Of a stretch of DNA of 64,000 bases, positions 46,766-59,197 are shown in pieces. How positions within the stretch are numbered: the first letter of the stretch is position 1; the number at the start of each line of letters is the position of its first letter. The DNA is from Hedera helix (Eukaryota > Streptophyta > Magnoliopsida > Apiales > Araliaceae), in NCBI GenBank assembly GCA_947179155.2, contig OX359286.1, positions 38,393,408 to 38,457,407 on the forward strand, written 5' to 3'. The position numbers and the translations under genes were made by a program. The notes under the pieces are model-generated. The model had not been told where the DNA came from. It saw nothing but the letters and a program-made list of their open reading frames with translations, and did not search any database.

Positions 46766-49253
46766 GGACTTATCCAACTACATTGAAATCCATCCGGCTT
46801 GGCATCATATATTATTGTCGATTAACAATATACATTTGTCCATTCTTGCGAAATAATATAAAATTATACCAATAACAGACTAACAGTTGTCAAATTAGTT
46901 AACATTAACTTTCCTTGTAATGGAAATATGAAAAAAATTCTCTCAGAAGGACCCAAATCCATATAACACCCCTACCTGTTCTCCTTTTAAAAAAATTAAG
47001 GAAAAATACAAAAGAGTAAAAGATGATAAGGGAAAGAAACAGCACGCACACGTGATATATTTTTATGGATACTATGAGGTAAGAGAAAAGTGAAATTTTA
47101 TTAATTCAACTTATAAGACTTTGAAACAACTAAGAAAATTACAAAGAGGAAACTATTCATTATGAGATATGCGATTTCAATCCACTTTTCCTGCCATGTT
47201 TGAATAATAGATTACAGAAAGTTTAGTCTTTAGACTGTCTATAAGTTAAAATTTCAGTCTTCCTCGAGCAACACTAGAATTTTGTATGGGTCTGGCCACT
47301 TTATTCCCTTCTTCTTATGGTTTTGCTCATTGGGCTGGAAGCTTGGTTAGATTTGTTCAATTGAACCCAGAAATTAAATTTACGGCCCAATTTACTGAGT
47401 TTTTGCTAAGTCTTATTTGTTAATATAATTTACATGAATCCTGTATTAGATAAATTCAAGAGTTTTAGATAAATTAATAAATATGATAGAGTTCAACCTA
47501 ATATATTTAACCTTTTGAGTAAGAAAATGATCCAATATACTTATTGTGTTAGTTTACATAAATATGCACTAAATTGATAATAAATTGATGTGTGATATAT
47601 CGTATTCATTGAAAAAGGAACTTTCTTTGTTTAAGACATTCTAATATGATTGCTTATTTTATTTTTTTAAATTGATATTCTAAATCTTATCAAAACTCTT
47701 ATAAAATCAGTTAAATTAGATAATGTGTGTCAATATAGACGAAAAAAATGTCAAGTAGACACATTAGCTCTAATTAGTTAAATATTCAAAATTATTTCAT
47801 CATTGTATCTATTTCACACATGTTCTAGTTCAACTTTATTTCCCTTATAAAAACAATATTTAATTTAACGCTCATAATTATTAATGAGAATTTAACCACA
47901 AAATTTTGGTTCTTTAATAGACTTGACAATTTATCATTCAAACCCACTGATCACCTAACCTACCAGTTAAATTTAAGGATTTTAGTATGAATAAATGTCA
48001 CTCATTTAAAAGTAGACTTGTTTTTGACCCATTTCATTTAAACCCAACCCGTAACAAGCCAACTCGTGGGTGACTCGATTAGTTAGTTAATAGTTATTAT
48101 TATTTTTATTTAAAATTTTATTTAAGAGTAATATTATAGGCATAAATAATATTTATAAAAATATGCACAATAAATAGGACGTATGTATTTTATATTAATA
48201 AAAATATATAAAATAATCGATGTTAGGTCTCCTTCACTATTTTTTTTTTCATTTCTTATAGTGTTTATGTATAATTTTTGTGTGTATAATTTGTATTTAT
48301 AGGCCATTGCATTACGCTTTGTTTAAAAACAGGCACACGACGTGTACTTTCTCAAGTTGGACAATAAAATGTCGTGCTTTAGTGTATGTAGTATATCATC
48401 CCAAAAACTTTGCGGGACCAGATGACGAAAAAGTTAAAGCTTCACAAAATGGATTGTGATACGAGCCTACTTTGAATATTCAAAGCCAGAAATCTTCCAA
48501 TATCCAAGGCCACCATGCTGCAAAGTTATACTCTACTCGCAATTATTGAACTAGGAGTATTTATTTGTTAGTTTATAAATATAAAAATTAATATTCTTAT
48601 ATGTAAAAATAATAATTTTATATGAGTTTTTTTTATACGAATATAAGACTTATTAACTATTTATATGAGAGAAATTACGTGAAAATATTAGTCCCTAAAA
48701 TATACGAATAAGATTGGATATTAGCTAGGAATCTCTAGCTTAATTATAGTTGGTATCAATAATTCTTTTTTTTCTTTTTCTTTTTTCTTAATTATAGTGT
48801 ATAACTAAGAAAAAAAGGATAACTATTTAAATAAGGGCAGTAAAATATGGATGAGAAAATGAATAAATGCTCTAATTTGATTTGATCCCGATCACTTTCG
48901 GTCGTAGAAAGAAAGAAGCACTACGTACCTGAACAAGATTCCAGCTCTATAGTTTTAACCTTTTGTATACATACATATCATCAGCAGGTAAGAAGTTCCC
49001 GATCCACTACTAAAAGTTTATGTTGGCCCACCTTTACAATAACCTTACGTTACCGATTACAGTAGTGGCTGGATCATATATATCCACACACCTCCATGTC
49101 AAGATTACCAATATATTTTCATCTTAGCTTTATCTAATTATAATTAGATATATGCGCGAAGAACCCAATAGCGAGGGAAATATATAAGGATCGATCTTTA
49201 ACTAATTATCAATTTTCATATTATATTCTTTTGAGTTATGGAGTATGTATGTA

Positions 49254-49259
<6 letters not shown>

Positions 49260-49302
<43 letters not shown>

Positions 49303-49533
49303 ATATATATAATAGAAGACGGATCTAAAATATATTTCTTAAATAACATACATTTATCAAAATGATATCGTTTTAAATATTTTTTAATAAAAAAATAATA
49401 TTAAAAGAAGATGTGATATTTCGCAGTCCTACTTATTTTTCTTTTATTTACGAAAATGCTATTAAAGAATTTTTAAAGCGACATCATTTTAATAAAAGTA
49501 TGTTACTTAAAAAAATATGTTTTTGAACCGTCG

Positions 49534-49592
<59 letters not shown>
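49260..49592. mobile_element. Foldback MITE between two (TA)n tracts
   Basis: The core at 49318-49532 (215 bp) is an imperfect palindrome. Both arms (about 75 bp) begin with GACGG, then share TTAA-TAACATAC and TCAAAATGAT-TCG-TTTAAA. TA microsatellites lie on both sides (about 49260-49297 and 49539-49592), as if the element had inserted into one TA tract. No coding capacity. Confidence 0.6.
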
Positions 49593-49595
<3 letters not shown>

Positions 49596-49860
49596 TCAAA
49601 ACTTATTAACGAATTCATTGTAAGAATAAAAAACATGCAATATTGAGTATGTAAATTTTTACTTGATTCAAGTTTCGAAACACTAATATTACAATCGTGT
49701 AATATATGTTTATTTATTATTAATATAAAATTAAGTAATATACATCACTATATTAATTATATGAAGGCTTACATGCTCTTCTATGCTTGAATTTTCTTTG
49801 CTTTGATACGATTGAACTGACCCGGAGTCCAAATATCTTGTCCTGTTCCTTCTCTCATCT

Positions 49861-49905
49861 CTTATCCCGAGTTAACTTATCCCAAGTTAACTTATCCCAT
49901 GTTTT
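49861..49905. repeat. Three 15-bp tandem units with GATAAG motifs
   Basis: CTTATCCCGAGTTAA, CTTATCCCAAGTTAA and CTTATCCCATGTTTT follow each other directly, with CTTATC again at 49937. The complement GATAAG is the plant I-box. It lies about 700 bp upstream of the amine oxidase start codon. Confidence 0.6.
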
Positions 49906-50584
49906 GTACTGGTTATTACTAGGTGTAATTTAGTAACTTATCTCCAGTTTAACTTTTTAGGTACGTATTAACATCGATACACGAGGGCGAGTCATGATAT
50001 CTCAAGTCTTTGACGTCCAATTGGTATATATATAAGACAGTTTTAATCTAGGCTAATAAAATGATATATTTTTGCATAAAATTTTAAATTATTTCTTATT
50101 TATAAAATTCAAAAATTAACTTTTTTTTTATAAAATGTTAGATTGAAATCTAAAATTTTGTAATTTTTATTTAATTCCAAAAAAAATTATTTCTATTTTT
50201 ATTATCATAATATACACAGACACACAGACACACACACACACACACAAACATACATATATATTAAAAAAATAATCATTCAACCTTAAATTTTATAAATGCA
50301 TGGCTTTTAACTCTAAAATTTTAGAATAAATAAAATCTATATATATAATAAATAACACAAAATCTCTATCCCAAAAATTTAAAATAATTCTACAACTCTA
50401 AAATATAAAAATAAAAATCTAAAATTTAATAAAAAATTATTTTTTCATCTGTTATTTAATTTTAAATTTTTTTTATTTAAATTCTTACTATTATATATGT
50501 TTGTTTATGATCGAGTCGTGTATATATATTGTAATAAGCCTTGAATCTAGCTAAATCCACAAAATCAGTCATTTGTACGTAAAG

Positions 50585-53500
50585 ATGGAGCGAAGAAGGC
50601 TGCTTCGCTTCCTCTTTCTTGTTTTTAGCTGTGTCCTCTTGCTCTTCACCCTGTTCAATCTCCCTTACCCATCCGGTTCCACCAATAAACTAGAAGACTG
50701 CACCAGCAATTCCCCTTGGCCTTGGTACTGCACCTCCACCAAGAACCGCTTCCTTTCTAAGAAACCAAACATCCTCAAAAAACCCACCACCACCATCAAT
50801 CCCACGCGCCACCACTCCTCCGACATCCCCCACCACCCACTCGATCCCCTCACTATCCAAGAATTCAACAAAGTCCGCACCATCATCCAATCCCACGCGC
50901 TCTTCAAAAACTCCCCCTACGCCCTTCACTCCATCGTCCTTGAGGAACCAAACAAGCAAACCGTCCTCACGTGGCAAAAGGGCGACCCTCTCCAGTCACG
51001 AAAAGCATCCGTTATCGCACGTGTCAATGGTGTCGCACACGTGCTCACCGTCGATATCCACTCGAGCGAGGTGACCCGTCACGAAACGGGTCATTTTTCA
51101 GGGTACCCGACCATGACCATAGAAGACATGACGTCGGCCACCTTGGCACCATTAGGAAATGCTGATTTCAACCGTTCGATCTTGGCTCGTGGCGTTGATT
51201 TGGCGGACCTGGCTTGTCTGCCGATATCAAGCGGGTGGTTTGGGATGAGTGAGGCTGAGGAAAAGAGGAGGTTGATTAAGGTACAGTGCTACTCCATGGA
51301 AGGCACCGCAAATTTCTACATGAGGCCGATCGAAGGTCTCACAGTGCTTCTTGATTTGGACACCAAACAAGTGGTTGAGATCTCTGATCAGGGAAAGAAC
51401 ATACCCATACCAAAGGCCGCCAACACAGACTATCGTTTCTCAGCCCAAAATAAAAAACTCAACTTGCTGAACCCGATATCCATTGAGCAGCCAAAGGGTC
51501 CGAGTTTTACTATAGAGGATGACCATTTGGTGAAATGGGCAAACTGGGAGTTCCATTTGAAGCCCGACCAGAGATCCGGGGTGGTCATTTCTCGGGCCAT
51601 GGTTCGGGACCCGGGAACGGGGGAGATGAGGAGTGTGATGTACCAAGGGTTTACGTCAGAATTATTTGTGCCTTACATGGATCCAACAGATGCATGGTAC
51701 TTTAAGACGTATATGGATGCTGGTGAATACGGGTTTGGGTTACAAGCTATGCCCCTTGACCCGCTTAATGATTGTCCGCGGAATGCTCGTTATATGGATG
51801 GTGTGTTTGCAGCTGCGGATGGAACGCCGTACGTCCGATCTAATATGATTTGCGTGTTTGAGAGCTATGCAGGTGATATTGGCTGGCGACATTCTGAAAG
51901 TCCAATTACGGGAATGGAGGTATATATATATAATATATATATATTGAACTTCTTAAATAAATGTGTTGGCTAACTTCTGATATGGCACTATTATATTTTA
52001 AAAATTAATACTAGTATTTTGATGACAAAAAAATAAATAGAAAATGATATAATTAATTGTAGTTAGTTATTATCAATAGGTCTGCCGTGTATTATAAATT
52101 ATCAATTAATTATATTTTATCATATTATTTTTTAAATTATTTTTTTATACTTTTTTTTGTCACTATAGCAATATTTAAAAAAAAAATAATTACAAAACCC
52201 ACGTACGGATCCGCCATTTTGACTTTTTCCTATTCCCTGGAAAGAGTTGTGGTTCATGTGGTAACATGAATGATGAAATATGAGCCGGAAATTTTGACAT
52301 TTTTGATGGAATCCAAATTTGCATATTCCGTATTTGATATGTGGTCACACACTTCATAATGTACAAAATTAACCCTCGATAAATAGAAAAAAAATAGGTG
52401 AATTTAATACAAGGGTGTGCGAGAATATTTTAGTAAGACGGGCAGCAATTCTAGACTTATTTTGATGGTAAGTTTTGTGATTTTAATTTATTTGTCTATA
52501 GAGTTTGTGTGGATATTGGATTTATTGTTGTCTTGAAAGTTTGCTCGATTATTTTGTCGAATGATATAAATACATAATATTTAAATATTATATTTATTTT
52601 AATTATTAAAAATAAAATATGATATATCTCATTTTTTAATAATCTTATCACCTTACTTTATGTGACAGATTAGGGAGGTGAGACCGAAAGTGACATTAGT
52701 GGTGAGAATGGTAGCATCAGTGGCAAACTATGATTACATAATGGACTGGGAGTTCCAAACTGACGGACTAATCAGAGTCAAGGTTAGTGATCAATGAATG
52801 CTAATCCACTTAGCTGAGCTACTCCAGATATGAATGATGAATCTACCAAACTTTGTAAAGAATCTTTTGATAATATGTCCAAACTATGAAAATGCATGCA
52901 TCAATATCTCCTTTTTTCAAAAGATCGAGTTTTATTTTTTTAATATTTTTAAAATTTAAATTAATTTATTTCCGTTTACTCTTAAAAACAATAAATGCTA
53001 TAATTAATATATATTTTTATATAATTTATAAATTTTATAATTGTATTATCTAAAATTAAAAGATTTCATTTCAATTTTAAATTTAGAAAAATAAATTAAC
53101 TTATATTAATATTTTAAACAGCTCGATCAACTTCTTTTTATGCACATCCCATTTTTCAGATCCCTTCTATTTTGATAGAATGGGTGGTGTACGATAGATA
53201 TATCATGACTTTTTATTTTTAGTTATTTTATTTTATTTTATCAATCTTTAATTTATATTTTGATTTCAAAGAGAAGATAATTTTTGGCAGTTGATAGTGT
53301 CATAGTAAAAATGATGCTGCCAAAGCAACAAGTGTTGCGGTAAATAATTATTAAAGTATTGTCAAATATATATTTGTTCTGAAAGCATCATTTTTGCTCA
53401 ATAAATATCAACGGCCTAATTTTTAGGACCAAGTAACTTTCTGATGGTGAAAGGAACCTGTATTCTACTGCTGATTACGCTAGTATTTGGACAATAATTA

Positions 53501-54376
53501 ATCACAGGTTGGACTTAGCGGTATCTTGATGGTGAAAGGCACACCTTATGTGAACATGAATGAGGTAAACCAACAAGAGAACCTGTATGGTACCCTGTTA
53601 TCCGAAAATGTAATCGGAGTCATTCATGATCACTACATCACATTTCATCTCGACATGGATGTGGATGGCTCCAATAATTCCTTCGTGAAGGTTAATATCA
53701 AGAGGCAAGAGACCTCACCTGGTGAATCCCCTAGGCGGAGCTACTTGAAAGCTGTAAGGAATGTGGCTAAAACAGAGAAGGATGCACAAGTTAAGCTCAA
53801 GCTTTATGATCCATCTGAATTCCATGTCATAAATCCCTCCAAAATGACTCGTGTGGGGAATCCCGTTGGGTATAAGGTGGTTCCTGGTGGCACAGCCGCT
53901 AGTTTGCTTGATCACGATGATCCTCCACAAAAGCGAGGCGCATTTACCAATAATCAAATATGGGTCACGCCATATAACCAGACGGAGCATTGGGCTGGTG
54001 GCTTGTTTGTTTATCAGAGTAAAGGAGAAGACACTCTGGAAGTGTGGTCTGAAAGGTGACATTTTCAAACTACAACATGCATTTTTCATTACATTTTGTT
54101 TACTTCATTTTTTATTATTTTTTTAACGCATATTAAGATTTTGCTGGACGTGCTTTAAATTGCAGGGATCGGGCAATTGAGAATAAGGACATTGTGATGT
54201 GGTACACGTTAGGATTTCATCACGTACCATGTCAAGAGGACTTCCCAATCATGCCAACAGTATCATCAAGTTTTGATCTAAAGCCTGTCAACTTCTTTGA
54301 GAGCAATCCGATTCTCAGGACGACTCCTAATGTTGAGAAGGACCTACCAATTTGCAAGGCCTCTGCTTCAGCTTGA
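50585..54376 (+). CDS. Copper-containing primary amine oxidase
   Basis: Oxidises primary amines such as putrescine to aldehydes, releasing ammonia and hydrogen peroxide, in the apoplast or endomembranes. Exons 50585-51919, 52669-52782, 53508-54055 and 54166-54376 join in phase to 735 aa. Tyr466 in SVANYDY is the precursor of the topaquinone cofactor. Asp378 (YMDAGEYG) is the expected catalytic base, and His523, His525 (HDHYITFH) and His685 ([11 protein letters not shown]) the copper ligands. Residues 6-25 form an uncleaved-looking signal anchor after MERRR, so it may be membrane-tethered. All catalytic residues are intact. The start is the ATG at 50585. A palindromic MITE-like repeat lies in intron 1. 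The closest Arabidopsis relatives I recall are At4g12280/At4g12290. Confidence 0.93.
52577..52648. repeat. Palindromic AT-rich MITE-like repeat, copy C
   Basis: TATTTATTTTAATTATTAAA followed by ATCTCATTTTTTAATAATCT, a short version of the copies at 14401 and 57580, inside amine oxidase intron 1, ending about 20 bp before the exon. Confidence 0.45.
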
Positions 54377-54392
54377 CGGCCAACTCTGTTCT

Positions 54393-54421
54393 CCCCCCCC
54401 CCCCCCCCCCCCCCCCCCCCC
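54393..54421. repeat. 29-base poly(C) tract in 3' UTR
   Basis: An uninterrupted run of 29 C, 16 bases after the amine oxidase stop codon. It should lie in the 3' UTR. In DNA this AT-rich a pure C tract is exceptional; it could be a real homopolymer or an assembly artefact. Confidence 0.9.
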
Positions 54422-55169
54422 TTCCTTTATTTTTTTGTTGTTGTAGTTGTAGAATGTGCAAATGGAGACTGTGCATGATCAGTCTAATATGAAACCCACA
54501 TGAATAGTACTAGTAGTGTATGCTAATCAAGTCCTAGGGGAATGAAACTGGGATCTATGTAATTAAAGTCTTTTAAATAAATATGTAGTATAGAGTATCA
54601 CTAAGATCGTGCTGTGATCATGTAATGTCTGTTAATTAGTTCCAAGTGGGGGACATTTTTTTTCTTTTTCAAATAATGGACTAATTAATGCTCATTCAGG
54701 CAGAGTCGTGCATAAAGATTCTGCTCTGCCTGGAGCAGCTTTCCTTAGATATGTTAGTGGAGGTTGCCTCATCATGAATCCATTTATAAGTACTTGCGTC
54801 TCATTAATTAGTTCTTAAAGACACTAACCATGCATATGGATACATAGAACTATAGAAGCAATATCTAGCCAACTGGAGGTGTCCCTTTCTTCAGAACAAT
54901 TCCAATTTAAATTTTCAGATAGATTGACCTCCAATTCTTCAAATTACTACTTGTCCTATACTACCCCCTAACATGCCCATTACAGAAAATGGGTTGGTGA
55001 TATGACTAAATTTATGGTTTAAATTAATTAGAACTACAATGAAAAACTGCAGAGCACACAAAGAAGTAATATATAGAAATGAAACATGACAGTGAAATTA
55101 TGTTGAAAATAATACAAAGAGACAGTCTTTGCGCTTTTATTCAAATTATTGACACTGAGTACTGATTGA
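54422..55169. other. Intergenic between convergent genes
   Basis: Rest of the amine oxidase 3' UTR and the downstream region of the P450. No further gene seen. Confidence 0.5.
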
Positions 55170-57535
55170 TTAATTATAAAGAAGTGGCTCAGACAGCCTT
55201 GGAGTTGGTACTGCAACCAAAGGAATTCTCTTCTTCAAAACAGCCCCAAACTTCTCCTCAAGGTCCAGCTTCTCTCCTGCAGGTAATTTCCAGTTGAAAG
55301 AATGCATAAGTGAAGCAAGTGAAAACATCAACATCTTCTCAGCCACTGGGGTTCCTGCACAAATTCTTCTGCCAGACCCAAAAGGTAAATAATTGAAGTC
55401 ATTTCCAGTACAATCAAATTTACCGTTCAAAAATCTCTCAGGATAGAACTCCAATGGATTTTCCCAAACGGAGGGATCTCGTTGTATTGCCCAAACGTTA
55501 ACAAAAACACGAGCTCCTTTTGGAACTGTGTAGCCTCCAATCATACAGGACTCACTTGGGGAGTGAGGCACCAAGAGTGGCAAGGCAGGGTGCAAGCGTA
55601 GAGCCTCTTTTATTATGGCATCTAAGTAGTGTAATTTGTGAAGGTGAGACTCTTCCACTATGTTATCTTTTCCAACTACGCTCTCAATTTCTTGCTGGAC
55701 TTTTTTCAAGACTTGTGGTTTGTTCATCAGCTCAGCCATCGCAAACTCTATCGTGTTGGTGGTCGAGTCTGAACCACTGATCACCATATCCTGTTCCAAA
55801 GGTTACATTAGTTGTACAAAATTAATTTTTTGTAGCCATTTTCATCATTGACAAATAGATTTAAATGCTAGCTCAGCACCATAGTATGAGTTTGCTCGAA
55901 TACTGTCATAGCAAATATTTGTTACGAATCTCATGCTGCAAGATAGAATAGTGACAGCTCTATTTATATATAAATTGGCCTAGCCACTACTCCCTCTAGT
56001 GGTAAGACCAATTTTTGGGTTAATTGACTCAGCCACTGCTCCCTCTTATGGCAAACTAATTTTGATTGCTCCTAGCAAATCGATTATTATGAATAATTTT
56101 TCATATATATAGGAGGCATGAGATTACTTTATATATCCCAACAATGAACCTATTCAAAATAATGCATGCCTTGGGGGACAAAACATATGATAAACATATA
56201 TACAATTAATCATCATCTGATTAATTCAAATATAGTTGACTAGTTTTGTGCACATACTTAAAAAAGCCTGCGAATTTACGTTTTGATTCCTAAATAAAAG
56301 CAAAAATATTAGAGTTAATTAGGGCTTCGATGTATTTTTAGTTTAAAATTGGAGTTTATCTAATTTTATATTTTTAATTTTTAATGACATGATAAAACTT
56401 AACAGTCCTGCACATATATATAATAATAAGAATAAGTGATGCATACAAAGAGCAAGGCTTTGATATGATTCATGGTTAGAGGAGTTTTGGCATCTCCTTC
56501 ATCCTTGAGCTTCAATAAAACCTCCAAAACATCTTTGCTCTCTTTTCCATCATCACCATCCCATTTGACTTTTAAACGTTGACCGATAATATCATCAAAT
56601 ATTCGATCAAGTTTCGAGGTTGCCTCCTTCGCCATCTTCTTGATCCCTTGCAAATCAAACCGGGCAAGACCCGGGGAAAAATCCGATATATTGGGCTTGG
56701 CCGCTTGGGCCGTCACATCAACAACCACCTGCCGGAACTCCGCCCCAATACTAGCCCTCTCTTTCCCGTGAACCGTACCACCCCACAACATGTTTGTCAT
56801 GGCGTTAAGATTAGTCAAGAACATTTGTTCACCCAAGTTAACCGGACACCCGGCCTGACTATACAAGTATTTTATTGTGTTGCGAATCTCGTGCCGCCGA
56901 CGGCTGTAGATGGAACCGAGGGCCACGCTTCCGATAACCTCATGGACACAAATTTTCCTCAGCATTCGCCACTCGGGTCCATAGGGGGTCCACACAATGT
57001 CACTAGTGCCGTACTCCAAGGATTCGGCCATAGCGGGGACGTCACGGTTTGCAAAGGTAACATCGTGGTCTTTGAGTACCTCGCTCGCCAGGGCGGACGA
57101 GGTGACCACGATGCCTATCTTCCCACCAAGCCGGAGGGTCAGGATCGGGCCATAGGTCTGAGCGAGGCCCGCTATGTAGGAGTGGAACTCGGGTTCCAAA
57201 AACGGAAGGTTTCCCACTACAGGGAGGCCTCTCGGACCTGGTGGCAATGGTACTACTTGTTTTGAGTTTTATTTTTTAATGAAAATCCATGTGAGCCATG
57301 AAATTGTGAAAAGAACAAGGGCGAGACTGAGGAGATTTCGAGCAATTTCATCATTGGCGCCTTTGCTTTGCCACCACCATATCCACAAATCATAGCACAA
57401 AGTGTTGATGTCTTCAAGGAAATGAGAGATTAGTTTCATGATAACTAGCAAAGCAAAGAAATAGATTGTGAAGTTCGGAAACCATCGAGTATTGTGTTGT
57501 ACTATATAGGAAGAATCAAGGCAAAGGCGGCCCAT
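55170..57535 (-). pseudogene. CYP706-like cytochrome P450 with in-frame stop
   Basis: Two exons: 57535-56447 (or from the ATG at 57439) and 55790-55170, with good splice sites (TTT/GTATGC, ACAG/GATATG). All P450 landmarks are present: PPGPRGLPVVGNLPFLEPEF hinge, I-helix VISGSDSTTNTIEF, KEALRLHPALPLLVP with the ExxR motif, PERF, and heme loop FGSGRRICAG. The sequence most resembles CYP706 enzymes, which act on terpenoids or phenylpropanoids at the ER; the substrate is unknown. A TAA at 57269-57271 stops translation between the membrane anchor (LLSLALVLFTISWLTWIF) and the hinge. No nearby ATG would rescue the rest. Everything else is intact, so this is a very young pseudogene, a null allele or a sequencing error. 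Confidence 0.8.
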
Positions 57536-57579
57536 GACGAATAAGTATAAGTAGAAACCATTTAAATATAGAGCGAAAT

Positions 57580-57690
57580 AATATATTTATTTTAATTATT
57601 AAAAATAAAACATAATATGACATTATAATTCGTATTATATTCAATTTTTTGACGGTTAAAATAAATATAATATTTAATTTTATATTTGAA
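57580..57690. repeat. Palindromic AT-rich MITE-like repeat, copy D
   Basis: TATTTATTTTAATTATTAAA on the left and TTGACGGTTAAAATAAATAT on the right, around a TATGACATTATAATTCG centre. Confidence 0.5.
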
Positions 57691-58572
57691 TGTTATGTAT
57701 ATAAATTTATCTGTCCAAGAGCATCAAAAATCTAAATTTTGTGATTTGAAAAAATAATATTTTGTTTTTGACATTTTATTAAGGAAAAGTATAATTACTT
57801 AAATTCCAGTGACAATATATTTCAATCATTAAAAAATTGAATCTGACACAAAAAATTGTGTTAAATTCTACTTTTTAATAATTAAAATAAAAATAATAAT
57901 TAATTATTATTAAATATTGTGTATGTAGTATTTGTCTTTTTGTTAATGAGGAGTTGACTGTATATGGATGGATTGAACCGGAAACGATAGGCATATTAAA
58001 CAGGGGCCTACCCAATTTTAATTATGATCGAGTTTATTAAGGCGATTATATTTTATTTTAAAGTTGATTTTGGTTTTGAATATTATATAAGATTTGCATA
58101 TTACATTTTATATGTAATTTCTTTGTTCCATTGTTTTAAAGAGACTAAAAGGAAATGAGAAGACAAATCACAAATTAAAATTGACTGCCATTATTACAAG
58201 TATGGAACTAGCAAACCTTAAATTTTATCAACACATGTATTCGTATGTTTATCATGATTTTCGATAATTTAAAATGATATTAGCTAGTACGAATACAAAT
58301 TAAATTGAATACGAAACTTATTGGTCCAAAAACTTAATCTCAAGCATCATATTCAGATTAATTGTAAATTTAACTGAGAATATTTTTTGTGTTACTATTT
58401 TTGTTTGAAGAAGTTTGACTTGGTCTTATATTTTTTCATTCGATAATTTTTTTAAAGCATAACAAGTATTGCATGCACAAAATGTAACACTATTAGCTAA
58501 TTTGGTTTGATATATACGCTGTCCACGTCGTGTGTAATTTGTAGTTGTAATATATATATATATATATATATA
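57691..58572. other. AT-rich intergenic DNA, no gene
   Basis: Contains a fifth relative of the palindromic MITE-like repeat (about 57817-57900: AATCATTAAAAAATTGAATC to TTTTTAATAATTAAAATAAA) and a (TA)n run at 58550-58574. Nothing else recognised. Confidence 0.45.
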
Positions 58573-58817
58573 TATTAAAGTTGATGCCAGTTATTCAAGC
58601 AATCCATATGTCATTGCCTATCGAGTCTAAATAATATCGAGCCAGTCCTAAATAGGAAGAAATACTAAAAAATTGGAAGGTTGTGGTTGGTTCTTGCGGT
58701 CAGTCAGTTTTGGTGTTCGATTAATTTTTCACAAATATATAGGATGGCTCGATATTATTTAGACTTTATAGGTTGTGACGACATGGATTGCTTGAATAAC
58801 TGGTATCAACCTTAATA
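58573..58817. mobile_element. Foldback element (MITE or hairpin locus)
   Basis: Two ~80-bp arms are inverted copies of each other. The left arm (58573-58655) contains CCAGTTATTCAAGCAATCCA and TCTAAATAATATCGAGCC; the right arm (58738-58817) contains their complements GGATTGCTTGAATAACTGG and GGCTCGATATTATTTAGA. The ~80-bp loop is unrelated. A (TA)n tract abuts the left end. The transcript would form a long hairpin, so it could yield small RNAs. No coding capacity. Confidence 0.7.
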
Positions 58818-58993
58818 TACATACATGTAAGTAAGGCATTTACAATAATATATTGTTAAGAATATTGTTCTAATAATTGACTTAAAAAAATATATGTCGT
58901 TGGAGATTTTAGCGACAGTAATTTTTAAAATTAATTTGTCTCTTATATTAATTGTTATAACAGTACTTTTAATAACTAATTACTATAGATATG

Positions 58994-59037
<44 letters not shown>

Positions 59038-59197
59038 TATAATTGAGCCTTTTCAGTGCTAGCGACTTGCATAGAAATAAAAAATTGATATTTTTATAGT
59101 AATTTTTTATATTTTTATATAAAAATTATCGTTATAGATCTATAACGACGGTTAAAATCATTGTTATAGACTTATAGAGACGATTTTTATGTAAAAA
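58818..59197. other. Degenerate repeat DNA beside the Helitron
   Basis: Holds a (TA)n tract at about 58998-59030 and short copies of CGACGG and AGCGAC motifs with inverted symmetry (59100-59185), perhaps a CACTA-type relic. No gene. Confidence 0.4.

Larger units (their letters stand above)
45021..49317. other. Long AT-rich intergenic region
   Basis: No gene recognised over more than 4 kb. It contains a MITE-like repeat at 46139, a 75-bp TA tract at 46552, a GC-rich hairpin at 46741 and AT-rich low-complexity DNA. The open frame at 45150-45410 is a T-rich chance frame. Confidence 0.5.

Noticed and set aside
50573..50584. Upstream start for the amine oxidase
   Set aside because: The codon at 50573 is TTG; the first ATG is at 50585 and gives a normal signal anchor.
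52920..53170. Stowaway-like inverted sequence in amine oxidase intron 2
   Set aside because: AGATCGAGTTTTAT and AAACAGCTCGATCAA are weakly inverted, but no termini or TA duplication could be placed.
56579..57265. 228-codon plus-strand frame over the P450
   Set aside because: Antisense shadow of P450 exon 1, where all conserved motifs lie on the minus strand.
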